The notes below the pieces were generated by a model. The model was not told the DNA's origin, did not search any database, and saw nothing but the letters and a program-made list of their open reading frames with translations. A stretch of 64,000 nucleotides of DNA, taken from the NCBI RefSeq assembly GCF_023898315.1, contig NC_064622.1:354745234-354809233 (forward strand), given 5' to 3'. Shown here in pieces: positions 41,639-53,680 of this stretch; position 1 is the stretch's first letter; every line of letters starts with the position of its first letter. The translations under genes and the position numbers were made by a program. Origin of the DNA: Schistocerca nitens (taxonomy: Eukaryota > Arthropoda > Insecta > Orthoptera > Acrididae).

Positions 41639-42835
41639 AATGGCGACACACCGAGAGAAGGCACAACGTGTCATCTGATACGCAACGCAGAATTCAAATC
41701 TGTGACAACGGCAGTGCAGAAATATCGACGCTAGTTTGGGAGGACAACACCGGCAAAAACAAGTGTAATGAAGCGGTCCAAAATCTGTAAAGTGACAAGC
41801 AGTGTCAAAGATATTCCTAAAAGCGTACGTCCACTTTTGTCCCAAGAATGTGTTAGCGCAAGCTGTATTTCAACGCAGCCTCCAGAAGTCAATTCTCAGT
41901 GCATCATGCGAATTACAGAAAGCAAGGTTAACAGTCAACAAAGTTTTACGTAAGCGGTTACGCCTTTTCTGCGTAGAAAGGGCCCATAGTCGAAGCATTA
42001 CAGTCAAACGATCGGTTCTCGCGGCATGCATTCGCCTGTCCCCATCCATAGTTGCTGACCGTGACGACCTGTTCCTGTACTGGGATGAAGCAACGTTCCA
42101 TATTTCTGGACATGTGAATCGCTACAATACACATGAAGACATCTGAAATAGCTTGAAGCTTAATGTTTGGTGTGGCCTAATACACGATAGGGTGACAGGC
42201 CTCTTTTCTTCGCAGAGAAAACCATAACGGCAAATGTTTGCCTGAATATGCTCTAACAGTTCCTGCCACCACAGATCTAAGAGCTGCACCCATCCGTCAC
42301 CTTCCAGCAGGATGGTGCACCCCCAAATTGGAGGCTGAAAGTGCAGGATGTGATGAATGACACATTTCCTGAGAGGTGAATCGGTCGTGATGGCTCCACC
42401 GCATGGCTTCCGCGCGCTCTTCCGATGCCACGCCATTAGGCTTCTTTTTGTGGGATTTCACGAAAGATCGAGTGTGCACAAAATCAGTCACTGACACTGC
42501 TACCCTTCGTTCAAAAATGGTTAAAATGGCTCTGAGCACTATGGGACTATGTCTGAGGTCATCAGTCCCCTAGACTTAGAATTACTTAAACCTAACTAAC
42601 CTAGGGGACATCACACACATCCATGCCCGAGGCAGGGTTCGAACCTGCGACCATAGCAGCAGCGCGGTTTCGCACTGAAACGCCTAGAACCGCTCGGTCA
42701 CAGCGGTTGGCACTACCCTTCGTGCACAAGTCAATGAAGTAATCAGAACTGTCGATGCGGCAATGCTGACTCGTACATGGGCAGAACTCGGAAATCGCCC
42801 TGGTCTTCTGCAAGCTATTCTGGCATCATAAAAAA
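41639..42835 (+). pseudogene. IS630-like transposase pseudogene, split by a SINE
   Basis: Translation yields MATHREKAQRVI (41640), SVKDIPKSVRPLLSQECVSA-like text, then LFLYWDEATFHISGHVNRYN (first Asp motif WDEA), VWCGLIHDRVTG, TFQQDGAPP-like DNA at 42300 and LGFFLWDFTKDR-like text near 42440. After the SINE the C-terminus reads QVNEVIRTVDAAMLTRTWAE. This is the same broad family as the element at 4807-6472. Frameshifts are numerous. TIRs were not delimited. Confidence 0.7.
42511..42712 (-). repeat. SINE family A
   Basis: It is flanked by CTACCCTTCGT at 42500-42510 and 42713-42723. The minus strand has GCTGTGACCGAGCGGTTCTAG and B box CAGGTTCGAACCC. Confidence 0.92.
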
Positions 42836-45205
42836 AACTTTGTGAGCTGTTAAACGTTTTATAACAAACGACGATGCTCTATTTCCAATAATTCCCAATT
42901 TTTTTTAATGATAGCGCTGCTTAATTGGCACCCCCGTACTACAGTTTACGTGCTATGAATATAATTTGTTTCAAAGCACTGGTATGTTGAATATCTCTCG
43001 AAAACGCGTAGTTCGCAGAGCGATTTAAAATAAAATGATGGCAAATCACATATTGTGATTAAAGGCTTTTCGAAAGTTATTTTATGCTTTTTGTATTATA
43101 TCTTGCGTGCTATGGAAGTATGCCATTTGAAGGCACTGGCGCACTGAAAATTTATCAAAAGCACGCCCCTTTTGGTACGTTCTATTACAATTAAGTGTCA
43201 GATGATGACCTATCGACGACGAAAGGCTATAGGATATCGTAAGATCAAAGGCGTATACTTAAATAAGATCTGTCATCTGTAGTGCAGTGGACATAGTCGT
43301 GGATTGAAAACAAAAAGTTGGGTGGTTCGTCCATTTCTGCAAATGTTGCTTGGTCAACCCCCTATTTTCTACAAGATTTTGGGACTTTCTTATTAATTTA
43401 ATAGAAGTATAGTTTGGAATATTCATTGTTGCGTACAAATAAGAGGACTCTCCGACGGGGGGGGGGGGGGTGATTTTGTTAAATTTTGTGAATGTGCCAG
43501 GGCATATTGAAAGATAAAGTGCAATACTGTTGTCCCTGTCATTGGCTGCTTCCTCGCATTGAGACTTATCAGTAACACCGCTAGCGTAGTTACTTTACAT
43601 GCTCCATTTCCCGTAAAACGTGTGTTTTCCGGGCCATATAAGTCGATAACTACCATGGAGATCGCAAATCACGTTGAGGAGCAAGTTCCGTGTGATCTAA
43701 CCACTCGCTTGTGAGCGGTCATCAGAGATTTTGGAAACAATGTTTGGCATGGTACACGTCCCGTGTGAGGACGGATTAAGCAAAGTAATAATCTCCCGAA
43801 CAACAAAACAGAAATACAGTTAAACGTCAATAAGGGAAAAAGTCGCACAAAAACACCACACTCAGTTTTCCATGGAAGCAAATACAATGTACTGTTTTCT
43901 ATAAATTAAGTAAACCTAGCCAAGTCCGTCTCGTTCATTAAAACACCATTATCCAGCTAGCTACTTGCCTCCACAAGCACATGTAAGTTGCCTCTTCTTA
44001 TCGAACATTTACAAGCCTATTCCACTTATTGACTGTACGATACATTGTTTAAAATTAAAAATGTAAGTAATGTCAAATAGCTTCCCAAGCTGGATATCGT
44101 AATAGATCACTACGACTTAAAAAGGCTCTCCACATGCACTAGTAAAAATCATCGCTACAATATGCCCATCTGAAATACTGAAGCCAACAAATTTTTCTCC
44201 ATATTCGAGACAATGCAATGTTTACCATCATGTCTCGCTTGAAGTCATACTGTGGCGACACAAGCGCTGTATCATTTGAGAGATACAGAGGTGAGCGAGT
44301 GTGTTGGGGCTTACACAGTTCACTGTTACTAGCGCCACGTCATCATAACGGGCCTGTGCGTAGCATACAAGAATCGCAGCATAATCTAAGAATGAAATTA
44401 AAAATTAAAGGAGCTTTCCCAAACTTCGTCGATACATACTTCAGTATGTCAATGTTGAAACTGTTAAATATGAGAGTGATCGGATAAGTAAGTTTCCCTA
44501 AATACATCGATTTAAGAAAAAAAATAAGTGACGCTGAATAATAAATCTGGAAAGTCAAAAATTGTGCAGAATGTGCAAATCTATGTCAAAATCAACTGTT
44601 ACAAGTCTCAACTTGATTGGAGTAATAATTTGGAATATAATAATCAGTGTTTTTACGAAAAATTAAGGGCGCTAAATATTAGACGTTGAAAGATGAAAAT
44701 TGGTATGACGCGTCAGTTTGATATAAAAACCTTAAAATGTGACCCCATGAAGCTACCTTTAAAAGTGTTCGAGTAATTCACTGAAAACTAAATTTGGAAC
44801 AAAAACGTCCTTATTTGTAATAGATTATCGTTTATATTAATGATAGAAAGTACTGATTACAGCACCTGATGAAACCCATTAAAAATAAAGCTATAACAAG
44901 TTTCCAGACTTTGATGTAAATAATAATCAAAACAAGGTCTCTCAAAGATGTAGATCAGAGGTCAAGTTCCACTGCCTGTTCCGTACTAAAAATTTTAGGC
45001 GGCAAAGTTTAAATGTAATCGAGCTGAAACTTTTTCTGTAATTAAAGCCAACTTGACTTCATTCATACTAAAATTATGAAGACCGTAAATTGATTCATGA
45101 CCGAGTTATTAAATAATACATGTCCGAGAAAGCGGCCGTTTAGATGCTGCTACCGGGGCATAGAGCGGACGACGGCAGATGTCACCTTCGGCCGTCCGCT
45201 GCGCC
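42836..45205. other. 2.3-kb AT-rich region without recognised features
   Basis: No transposase, LINE, SINE or plausible gene was found. A homopolymer G run (12 bases) lies near 43458. Short open frames are compatible with chance. Confidence 0.4.
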
Positions 45206-45210
45206 CATAT

Positions 45211-46192
45211 ACAGGGTGTTCAAATACTCTCTCCGCAGTGCCGTGTGATTGTTAGCCGCGCGTGCCGTATGATTTTTCGCCAGGCTGGGTTACTTCCCTG
45301 CAAGTGGACTCTCCCAACATTCCACTGTTTCGTTTATCTCAGCCAGCGTCAGTAGTATCGTTGGTGTGTGTCGTTATGTGTTGACATGAACGTTTAAGTT
45401 TAGTTCCTTTGTTCGTTTGTTTCGTTTTTGTCACTGTTAAAATACTGACCATTGAAGAACGTGTTTTTTTAGTAGCACAAGTGTTAAAGCTGGCGGTGAA
45501 TACACAGTTTCAGTTCGTCAAACATTTAATTCAGTTTTCCCGGAGACATCACTCCCACATCGCGATACTGTGCGAGATTTGATAAACGAATTTCGAAGTA
45601 CGGGTTCAGTGACAGATGCACGGAGAAGTGGTCATCCTAGCGTTTTGTCTGAGGATAAACTACTCGATATTTCCGATAAAATGTCCATGAGTCCGAACAA
45701 GTCAGTAAGAAAACTCGCCCAGGAAATCGATGTTAGTGTCGGAACGGACCACACAGCAGTAAGGAAAAAAATTAGAACTTTTCCCATACAAAGAGACAGT
45801 CGTGCGAGAACTGAAAAATACTGATCATGGCAAGAAACTGCATTACTGTCAATGGTTCAAAAATTTCGTTGAACAAAATTGAAAGAATATTCTTAATGAA
45901 ACGTTTTTCACTGATGAAGTGTGGTTTCATTTATCCGGGTACATGAACTCGCAAAATTCTCGTATGAGGAGTACTTCAAATCTATTGTGTATTCATGAGG
46001 AACCACTTCATTCTGTGGAAATAGGAGTTTGGTTTGCAATTTCTAGGCGTTGGATTGTGGGTCCCATATTTTTCTACGAAACAATAAACGCAAAACGATA
46101 CTGCAGTGAGTTTCATTTCGGTATATTCACTGCGGCATACGGCACGCGCGGCTAACAATCATACGTCACTGCGGAGAGGCTTTTTGAATACG
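45211..46192 (+). mobile_element. mariner/IS630-like element with TIRs, deleted
   Basis: The left end (from CAGGGTGTTCAAATACTCTC) contains CTCCGCAGTG and GATTGTTAGCCGCGCGTGCC. The right end (46120-46190) carries the inverse, GGCACGCGCGGCTAACAATC and CACTGCGGAG. The 3' end of the transposase is cut off directly by the right repeat, so the element lost its C-terminal coding part. Confidence 0.8.
45448..46115 (+). pseudogene. IS630/mariner-like transposase, C-terminally deleted
   Basis: Translation across 45448-45822 gives TIEERVFLVAQVLKAG-like text, LPHRDTVRDLINEFRSTGSV, RSGHPSVLSEDKLLDISDKM and RKLAQEIDVSVGT, the two-part DNA-binding region. After stops the segment FFTDEVWFHLSGYMNSQNSR contains the first catalytic Asp motif, followed by IGVWFAISRRWIVGPIFF. 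The second Asp and the final acidic residue are absent. No activity is expected. Confidence 0.75.
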
Positions 46193-46569
46193 GCCAAAGA
46201 GGCTGTGAGACCTCATCTCGCACCCAGCTATCAATCGGTTAGCGTTAGTCAAACGCGCTGCACTGCCCCGGATGACGTCACAGCCAGGCTGCAACTAAAC
46301 GCAAGTTTTCGGTACAAACAGAAAGTGAACTCGCGAGGCCTGAACATCGTCCTGGACAGATTAAGTTTCACGTAAGTAACTGTTTGTGTGCCGCCCGTAA
46401 TGTTAACGAACCTGCGTCGCAAGTGGTGAAATTATTTTGCACTTCTGTGACGAGCAATTAACTTTGTCGATTAGGAGTCAGGGCGAAAAATCATTTAATT
46501 GCAACTTACCGTAGCGGTCACCTCTGAACTGTTCATAGTGCTGTTTATGATAGGGACATTATTATAGTT

Positions 46570-46900
46570 ATGTTATGTTACGTTAACCGGGGACCTAGAA
46601 ACGACGGAGAGGCTCCGTCCTCGCCGCAGCGGCCCGCAACGCCACGACGACTACCGCAGTCCACTTCACCCCCCCCCCCCCCCCCCCACACCGAACCGAG
46701 GGTTATTGTGCGGTTCAGCCCCCGATGGACCCCCCAGGGATCGTCTCACCCCAGGCGAGTGTAACGCCGATGTTTTGCGTGGTAGAGTAATGGAGAACTT
46801 GTTTGCGCATCAATCGCCGACATAGTGTAGCTGAGCCGGAATAAGGCGAACCAGCCCGCATTTGCGACCAGATTTCTGCACACTCGCAGCCAAAACACAT
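46570..46900 (+). repeat. probable dispersed repeat with a C homopolymer
   Basis: GC-rich sequence starting near CTAGAAACGACGGAGAGGCT, with a 19-base C run at about 46669-46687, and GATTGTCTCACC-like and GACATAGTGTAGCTGAGCCG words. I associate this string with an orthopteran dispersed repeat from memory. No ORF is credible across the homopolymer. Confidence 0.4.
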
Positions 46901-47022
46901 CATATAATCTGTCGCAAGTCCAACTCCCGACAGTTTAACTCACAATTATTTACGCTGAGGTTGTAAGTGTGTTCCAGCAGCACAGCGCGGTGCAACCAAG
47001 ATTTCCTGTCAAAATATTGTAC

Positions 47023-47262
47023 TCACTTTAAGAACTCGACCCGACGAGAAACCCGAGAAGACGGCAAACCGGTTCTCATATTCTTACGGACGATGAAGGT
47101 TCCGCAGACAGTTGTATGAAAGTAGGTGGGCAGCAGGTAACACGTGTAATCCTGCAGGTTGCGTAAAAAGTCTGGACAAACGGGCTGCAGGGGCGCCGTT
47201 TGCGGGACAGGGCGCCAGTTTGCGGGGGAAAGCGATGGCTGCTGCGGCTGTGCTGGCAGCAA
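47023..47262 (-). other. possible exon-like open frame
   Basis: Minus-strand frame of 79 codons rich in Pro/Gln at the start (LPAQPQQPSLSPANWRPVPQ) and then DFLRNLQDYTCYLLPTYFHT. Near its end the DNA reads AAAGTGAGTAC, a good fit to a splice donor. The first codon is TTG, not ATG, so it would be an internal or chance frame. No family match is known to me. Confidence 0.2.
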
Positions 47263-47640
47263 ATTAGCGGACTAGTGGCCAGGCACGCGACCTGCGGTAT
47301 TACTTCATCAGCTTAACGTGGTCTGATGCCTAACCCACGTACTACTTGTTTTCCTTCTGTCACTTCTCACTACTACACTACCACTACGATGCAGAGCATG
47401 CTTCCTGCCTTGTTACATCGTTTTCTTGTCCAGTTGGTAATTACAGGCGTTCCTGATTGCTTTCACATGTACATTCGCTACTACGAGGGTCACTCCAAAA
47501 GAAATGCACACTATTTTTTGTAAAAATACAGTTTTCATTCTGCATGTGTGAAAGTTTTACAGTATGCAGGGGCGCCTCTTGTTTACAAACTTAGTTCAAC
47601 CTGTTCCCGTGAGTGGCGCCGTCACAGCATGTCTTCAAGA

Positions 47641-48745
47641 TGGCTGCTACACTTTACGTTCGTCAGAAACAACGTGTTGTCATAGAATACCTGTGCTGTG
47701 AAAACGATACAGTGGCAAACATCCACTTGAGGTTGAAAAAGTTGTATGGAAATGCTGCTGTCGATCGCAGTACAGTAAGTCGGTGGGCAAGCAGGTTATA
47801 TGATAAAAGCGGGCACGGCAATATTGAGGATTGTCCTCGCAGCGGCAGGCCTCGTACCGCACACACTCCAGACAATGTGCGGAGAGTTAACGAATTGGTG
47901 ACTGCTGACAGACGCATCACAGTGAACGAATTGCCACGCTACGTTCGGATAGGTACGAGAATGGTGGAGATGAATTGTGGAAGAATTGTGACAGTTGATT
48001 AAACATGGCTCCATCATTTTTCACCAGAGACGTAAAGGCAATCAATGGAGTGGCATCATGCAAATTCACCCAAGAAAAAAAAAATTCAAAACCACACCTT
48101 CTGCTGGAAAAGTTATGGCTACCGTGTTTTTCGATTCCGAAGGACTCTTGCTTGTGGACATCATGCCAAGTGGGACCACCATAAATTTTGATGCGTATGT
48201 GACAACACTAAAGAAACATCAAGCTCGACCGCGTCGTGTTCGACCACATCAGCAAAAGCGGGATGTTTTGCTGTTCCACGACAATGCACGGCAACATATC
48301 AGTCAAAAAACCATGGAAGCGATCACAAAACTCGGATGGACAACACTGAAACACCCGCCTTACAGTGCGACTGCTACGGTCGCAGGTTCGAATCCTTCCT
48401 CGGGCATGGATGTGTGTGATGTCCTTAGATTAGTTAGGTTTACGTAGTTCTAAGTTCTAGGGGACTAATGACCACAGCAGTTGAGTCCCATAGTGCTCAG
48501 AGCCATTTGAACAATTTGAACACCCGCCTTACAGTCCTGATCTGCCTCCATGTGACTATCATCTCTTTGGGAAAATAAAAGACTCTCTTCGCGGAACAAG
48601 GTTTGAAGATGATGATTCCCTTGTGCACGCTACCAAACAGTGGCTCCAACAAGTTGATCCAGAATTTTACCGTGTGTGTATACAGGCGCTGGTTCCAAGA
48701 TGGCGTAAGGCAGTTGAGGGGGTTGGAAATTATGTGAAGAAATGA
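47641..48745 (+). pseudogene. mariner transposase pseudogene
   Basis: The start is ATG at 47641 (MAATLYVRQKQRVVIEYLCC) with the HTH region VDRSTVSRWASRLYDKSGHG and RRITVNELPRYVRI. A central segment is missing. The first Asp motif reads VTVD-stop-TWLHHFSPE, where the family has GDETW. The catalytic part continues KKFKTTPSAGKVMATVFFDS, FHDNARQHIS and, after the SINE, PDLPPCDYHLFG with the third Asp. It ends VGNYVKK at 48745. The internal deletion, an in-frame TAA and the SINE disable it. Confidence 0.82.
48367..48519 (+). repeat. SINE family A, 5'-truncated
   Basis: It is flanked by a 16-bp perfect duplication ACACCCGCCTTACAGT at 48351-48366 and 48520-48535. It begins in the anticodon-arm region (GCGACTGCTACGGTCGCAGG) and has the B box but no A box. 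It lies in the mariner transposase. Confidence 0.93.
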
Positions 48746-49181
48746 AAATATTGTCCCTAAAGAATGTATCTACACACTGTAAAACTTACAAACATGTAGA
48801 ATAAAAGATGGATTTTAAAAAAGTAGTCTGCATTTCTTTTGGAGTGATCCTCGTACTTTACGCAGGATCTAAACAAAAAGGAAAACAAAAGTTTCATCAC
48901 AAACAAAGGAAGAAAATACTCTTGTCTGCATTTTTGTTAATGTTTAGTCCGTCTAAAGCAGTTTCCTTGAAAGGTTTTGGCAAATTTATTTTATTTGACT
49001 TTGGAATTGACTACCATTTCTGTCACTGTAGTTGTGAGTTACCTAAATGAAGTCGCGTGTGCCACTTGCGTAAACTTTGTCCTGTGTGTCATCATATTTT
49101 AACTGTGTATTGTGTTTTCTGAGGAGGAAAGTGGGGAATGACCCAGTAACTGCTTAAACGAGTGTAGGAAACTGCATAGAA

Positions 49182-49353
49182 TTCCCGCGCCCGGGTTCCC
49201 GGGTTCGATTCCCGGCGGGGTCAGGGACTTTCTCTGCCTCGTGATGACTGGGTGTTGTGTGATGTCCTTAGGTTAGTTAGGTTTAAGTAGTTCTAAGTTC
49301 TAGGGGACTGATGACCATAGATGTTAAGTTCCATAGTGCTCAGAGCCATTTTG
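49182..49353 (+). repeat. SINE family A2, 5'-truncated
   Basis: It is flanked by AACTGCATAGAA at 49170-49181 and 49354-49365. It has the A2 head end CCCGGGTTCGATTCCCGGCG and the common body ending AGAGCCATTTTG. Confidence 0.92.
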
Positions 49354-49430
49354 AACTGCATAGAAACAACACTCTGACTGACCATGGTGTTAATCCATTA
49401 AGTGATAAAAATGGTTCAAATGGCTCTGAC

Positions 49431-50425
49431 AAGGGAACCTCCCCATCGCACCCCCCTCAGATTTAGTTATAAGTTGGCACAGTGGATAGGCCTTGAAACC
49501 TGAACACAGATCAATCGAGAAAACAGGAAGAAGTTGTGTGGAACTATGAAAAAATTAGCAAAATATACAAACTGAGTAGTCCATACCCCATGGTTAGCGT
49601 GAGCATCTGCGGAACGAGAGGTCCTTGGTTCAAGTCTTCCCTCGAGTGAAAAGTTTACTTCCTTTATTTTCGCAAAGTTATGGTCTGTCCGTTCGTTCAT
49701 TGACTGTAATAAGTTTAGTGTCTGTGTTTTGCGACCGCACCGCAAAACCGTGCGGTTAGTAGACGAAAGGACGTGCCTCTCCAATGGGAACCGAAAACAT
49801 TTGATCGCAAGGTCATAGGTCAACCGATTCCTCCACAGGAAAACACGTCTGATATATTCTATAAGACACTGGTGACGGCATGTGCGTCACATGACAGGAA
49901 TATGTTTTCGACCCACCTAATTTGTACATTTGGCGAATGGGTAAAAAGATTCTTCTACCATGCCCGATTTAGATTTTCTTGTGGATGTGATAATCACTCC
50001 CAAAAAAGTGATCGCATCGGACGGACGGACAGATAATAATTGTCTGAAAATAAAGAATTAAACTTTTCACTTGAGGGAAGACTTTTTTTTATTTTAAAAT
50101 CACTTTGTTCGTTTTCATTCGTTGTATCTGCTCGGGCGGACGTCGTAAGACATCCCTTTAAGTTCGTTGTTGATCGACTAAGGACCTCTCATTCTGCAAC
50201 TGCTCACGCTAACCACGGGACCACAGCGCTCCTGAGCTCACAGTGTCCTTGATGTTGCCTATCTCGCGCATGGACTACTCAGTTTGTATATTTTGCTTAT
50301 ATTTTTCATAGTTCCACACAACTTTTTCCTGTTTTCTCGATTGATCTGTGTTCAGTTTTTCAAGGCCTATCCACTGTGCCAACTTATAACTAAATCTGAG
50401 GGGGGCGCGATGCGGAGGTTCCCTT
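49431..50425. repeat. foldback element with tRNA-like arms, copy 2
   Basis: It begins CAAGGGAACCTCCCCATCGC and ends GCGATGCGGAGGTTCCCTT. It is homologous to 33878-34831, with the interior in the opposite orientation (here GTTTTGCGACCGCACCGCAA, there TTGCGGTGCGGTCGCAAAAC). An extra ~100-bp piece (50086-50190, containing GGGCGGACGTCGTAAGACAT) is inserted in the right arm. It resembles part of the foldback element at 24193-25490. Confidence 0.8.
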
Positions 50426-50441
50426 ACTCTTTTTTTTGTCA

Positions 50442-53411
50442 TCAGTCTACTGACTGGTTTGATGCGGCCCGCCACGAATTCCTTTCCTGTGCTAACCTCT
50501 TCATCTCAGAGTAGCACTTGCAACCTACGTCCTCAATTATTTGCTTGGCGTATTCCAATCTCTGTCTTCCTCTACAGTTTTTGCCCTCTACAGCTCCCTC
50601 TAGTAACATGGAAGTCATTCCCTCATGTCTCAGCAGATGTCCTATCATCCTGTCCCTTCTCCTTATCAGTGTTTTCCACATATTCCTTTCCTCTCCGATT
50701 CTGCGCAGAACCTCCTCATTCCTTACCTTATCAGTCCACCTAATTTTCAACATTCGTCTATAGCACCACATCTCAAATGCTTCGATTCTCTTCTGTTCCG
50801 GTTTTCCCACAGTCCATGTTTCACTACCATACAATGCTGTACTCCAGACGTACATCCTCAGAAATTTCTTCCTCAAATTAAGGCCGGTATTTGATATTAG
50901 TAGACTTCTCTTGGCCAGAAATGCTTTTTTTGCCATAGCGAGTCTGCTTTTGATGTCCTCCTTGCTCCGTCCGTCATTGGTTATTTTACTGCCTAGGTAG
51001 CAGAATTCCTTAACTTCATTGACTTCGTGACCATCAATCCTGATGTTAAGTTTCTCGCTGTTCTCATTTCTACTACTTCTCATTACCTTCGTCTTTCTCC
51101 GATTTACTCTCAAACCATACTGTGTACTCATTAGACTGTTCATTCCGTTCAGCAGATCATTTAATTCTTCTTCACTTTCACTCAGGATAGCAATGTCATC
51201 AGCGAATCGTATCAATGATATCCTTTCACCTTGTATTTTAATTCCACTCCTGAACCTTTCTTTTATTTCCATCATTGCTTCCTCGATTTACAGATTGACG
51301 AGTAGGTGCGAAAGGCTACAGCCTTGTCTTACACCCTTCTTAATACGAGCACTTTGTTCTTGATCGTCCACTCTTATTATTCCCTCTTGGTTGTTGTACA
51401 TATTGTATATGACTCGTCTCTCCATATAGCTTACCCCTACTTTTTTCAGAATCTCGAACAGCTTGCACCATTTTATATTGTCGAACGCTTTTTCCAGGTC
51501 GACAAATCCTATGAAAGTGTCCTGTTTTTTCTTTAGTCTTGCTTCCATTATTAGCCGTAACGTCAGAATTGCCTCTCTCGTCCCTTTACTTTTCCTAAAG
51601 CCAAACTGATCGTCACCTAGCGCATTCACAATTTTCTTTTCCATTCTTCTGTATATTATTCTTGTAAGCAGCTTCGATGCATGAGCTGTTAAGCTGATTG
51701 TGCGATAATTCTCGCACTTGTCAGCTCTTGCCGTCTTCGGAATTGTGTGGATGATGCTTTTCCGAAAGTCAGATGGTATGTCGCCAGACTCATATATTCT
51801 ACACACCAACGTGAATAGTCGTTTTGTTGCCACCTCCCCCAATGATTTTAGAAATTCTGATGGAATGTTATCTATCCCTTCTGCCTTATTTGACCGTAAG
51901 TCCTCCAAAGCTCTTTTAAATTCCGATTCTAATACTGGATCCCCTATCTCTTCTAAATCGACTCCTGTTTCTTCTTCTATCACATCAGACAAATCTTCAC
52001 CCTCATAGAGGCTTTCAATGTATTCTTTCCACCTATCTCCTCTATCCCCTGCATTTAACAGTGGAATTCCCGTTGCACTCTTAATGTTACCACCGTTGCT
52101 TTTAATGTCACCAAAGGTTGTTTTGACTTTCCTGTATGCTGAGTCTGTCCTTCCGACAATCATATCTTTTTCGATGTCTTCACATTTTTCCTGCAGCCAT
52201 TTCGTCTTAGCTTCCCTGCACTTCCTATTTATTTCATTCCTCAACGACTTGTATTTCTGTATTCCTGATTTTCCCGGAACATGTTTGTACTTCCTCCTTT
52301 CATCAATCAACTGAAGTATTTCTTCTGTTACCCATGGTTACTTCGCAGCTACCTTCTTTGTACCTATGTTTTCCTTCCCAACTTCTGTGATGGCCCTTTT
52401 TAGAGATGTCCATTCCTCTTCAACTGTACTGCCTACTGCGCTATTCATTATTGCTGTATCTATAGCGTTAGAGAACTTCAAACGTATCTCGTCATTCCTT
52501 AGTATTTCCGTATCCCACTTCTTTGCGTATTGATTCTTCCTGACTAATGTCTTGAACTTCAGCCTACTCTTCATCATTACTATATTGTGATCTGAGTCTA
52601 TATCTGCTCCTGGGTACGCCTTACAATCCAGTATCTGATTTCGGAATCTCTGTCTGACCATGATGTAATCTAATTGAAATATTCCCGTATCTCCCGGCCT
52701 TTTCCAAGTATACCTCCTCCTCTTGTGATTCTTGAACAGGGTATTCGCTATTACTAGCTGAAACTTGTTACAGAACTCAATTAGTCTTTCTCCTCTTTCA
52801 TTCCTCGTCCCAAGCCCATATTCTCCTGTAACCTTTTCTTCTACTCCTTCCCCTACAACTGCATACCAGTCGCCCATGACTATCAGATTTTCGTCCCCCT
52901 TTACATACTGGATTACCCTTTCAATAACCTCATACACTTTCTCTATCTGTTCATCTTCAGCTTGCGACGTCGGCATGTATACCTGAACTATCGTTGTCCG
53001 TGTTGGTCTGCTGTCGATTCTCATTAGAACAACCCGGTCACTTAACTGTTCACAGTAACACACCCTCTGCCCTACCTTCCTATTCATAACGAATCCTACA
53101 CCTGTTATACCATTTTCTGCTGCTGTTGATATTACCCGATACTCATCTGACCAGAAATCCTTGTCTTCTTTCCACTTCACTTCACTGACCCCTACTATAT
53201 CTAGATTGAGCCTTTGCATTTCCCTTTTCAGATTTTCTAGTTTCCCTACCACGTTCAAGCTTCTGACATTCCACGCTCCGACTCGTAGAACGTTATCCTT
53301 TCGTTGATTATTCAATCTTTTTCTCATGGTAACCTCCCCCTTGGCAGTCCCCTCCCGGAGATCCGAATGGGGGACTATTCCGGAATCTTTTGCCAATGGA
53401 GAGATCATCAT
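50442..53411 (-). pseudogene. RTE LINE 2 endonuclease-reverse transcriptase, two stop codons
   Basis: The start is ATG at 53411 (MMISPLAKDSGIVPHSDLRE). Endonuclease motifs are GAWNVRSLN, VSEVKW, MGDWYAVVG (Tyr where LINE 1 and the family have Asn), DYIMVRQRF and SDHNIVMM. Reverse transcriptase motifs are NYRTISLT, DQFGFRKSKG, FVDLEKAFDN, VRQGCSLSH and RFADDIAIL. The C-terminal part has YGSETWTVGKPEQK and WCYRRMLKIRWTDK. The frame is continuous over 990 codons apart from two TAA codons (52338-52340 before PWVTEEIL, and 51288-51290 in the NL-stop-IEEAM segment). It appears recently dead. Confidence 0.88.
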
Positions 53412-53680
53412 GACACTTCTTCAATTACAGGCCACATGTCCTGTGGATACACGTTACGTGTCTTTAATGCAGTGGTTTCAATTGCCTTCTGCATCCTCAT
53501 GTCGTTAATCATTGCTGATTCTTTCGCCTTTAGGGGCAATTTCCCACCCCTAGGACAAGAGAGTGCCCTGAACTTCTATCCGCTCCTCCGCCCTCTTTGA
53601 TAAGGCCGTTGGCAGAATGAGGCTGACTTCTTATGCCGGAATTCTTCGGCCGCCAATGCTGATTATTTATCAAAATTTAG
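53412..53680 (-). other. RTE LINE 2 5' untranslated region
   Basis: This segment links the LINE ATG to the tRNA-like head. It has no ORF that resembles a known protein. Together with the head it is interpreted as the 5' UTR and possible promoter of the LINE. Confidence 0.55.

Larger units (their letters stand above)
47484..48853 (+). mobile_element. mariner element with TIRs, split by a SINE
   Basis: It is bounded by TA at 47482-47483 and 48854-48855. The left end CGAGGGTCACTCCAAAAGAA is the inverse of the right end, TTCTTTTGGAGTGATCCTCG. The transposase is on the plus strand with an internal deletion. Confidence 0.88.

Noticed and set aside
43423-43656. Minus-strand ORF at the G-run
   Set aside because: It depends on a 12-base homopolymer and has no similarity to a known family.
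46569-46764. Proline-rich ORF
   Set aside because: It crosses a 19-base C homopolymer that encodes a proline run; it is a composition artefact in a dispersed repeat.
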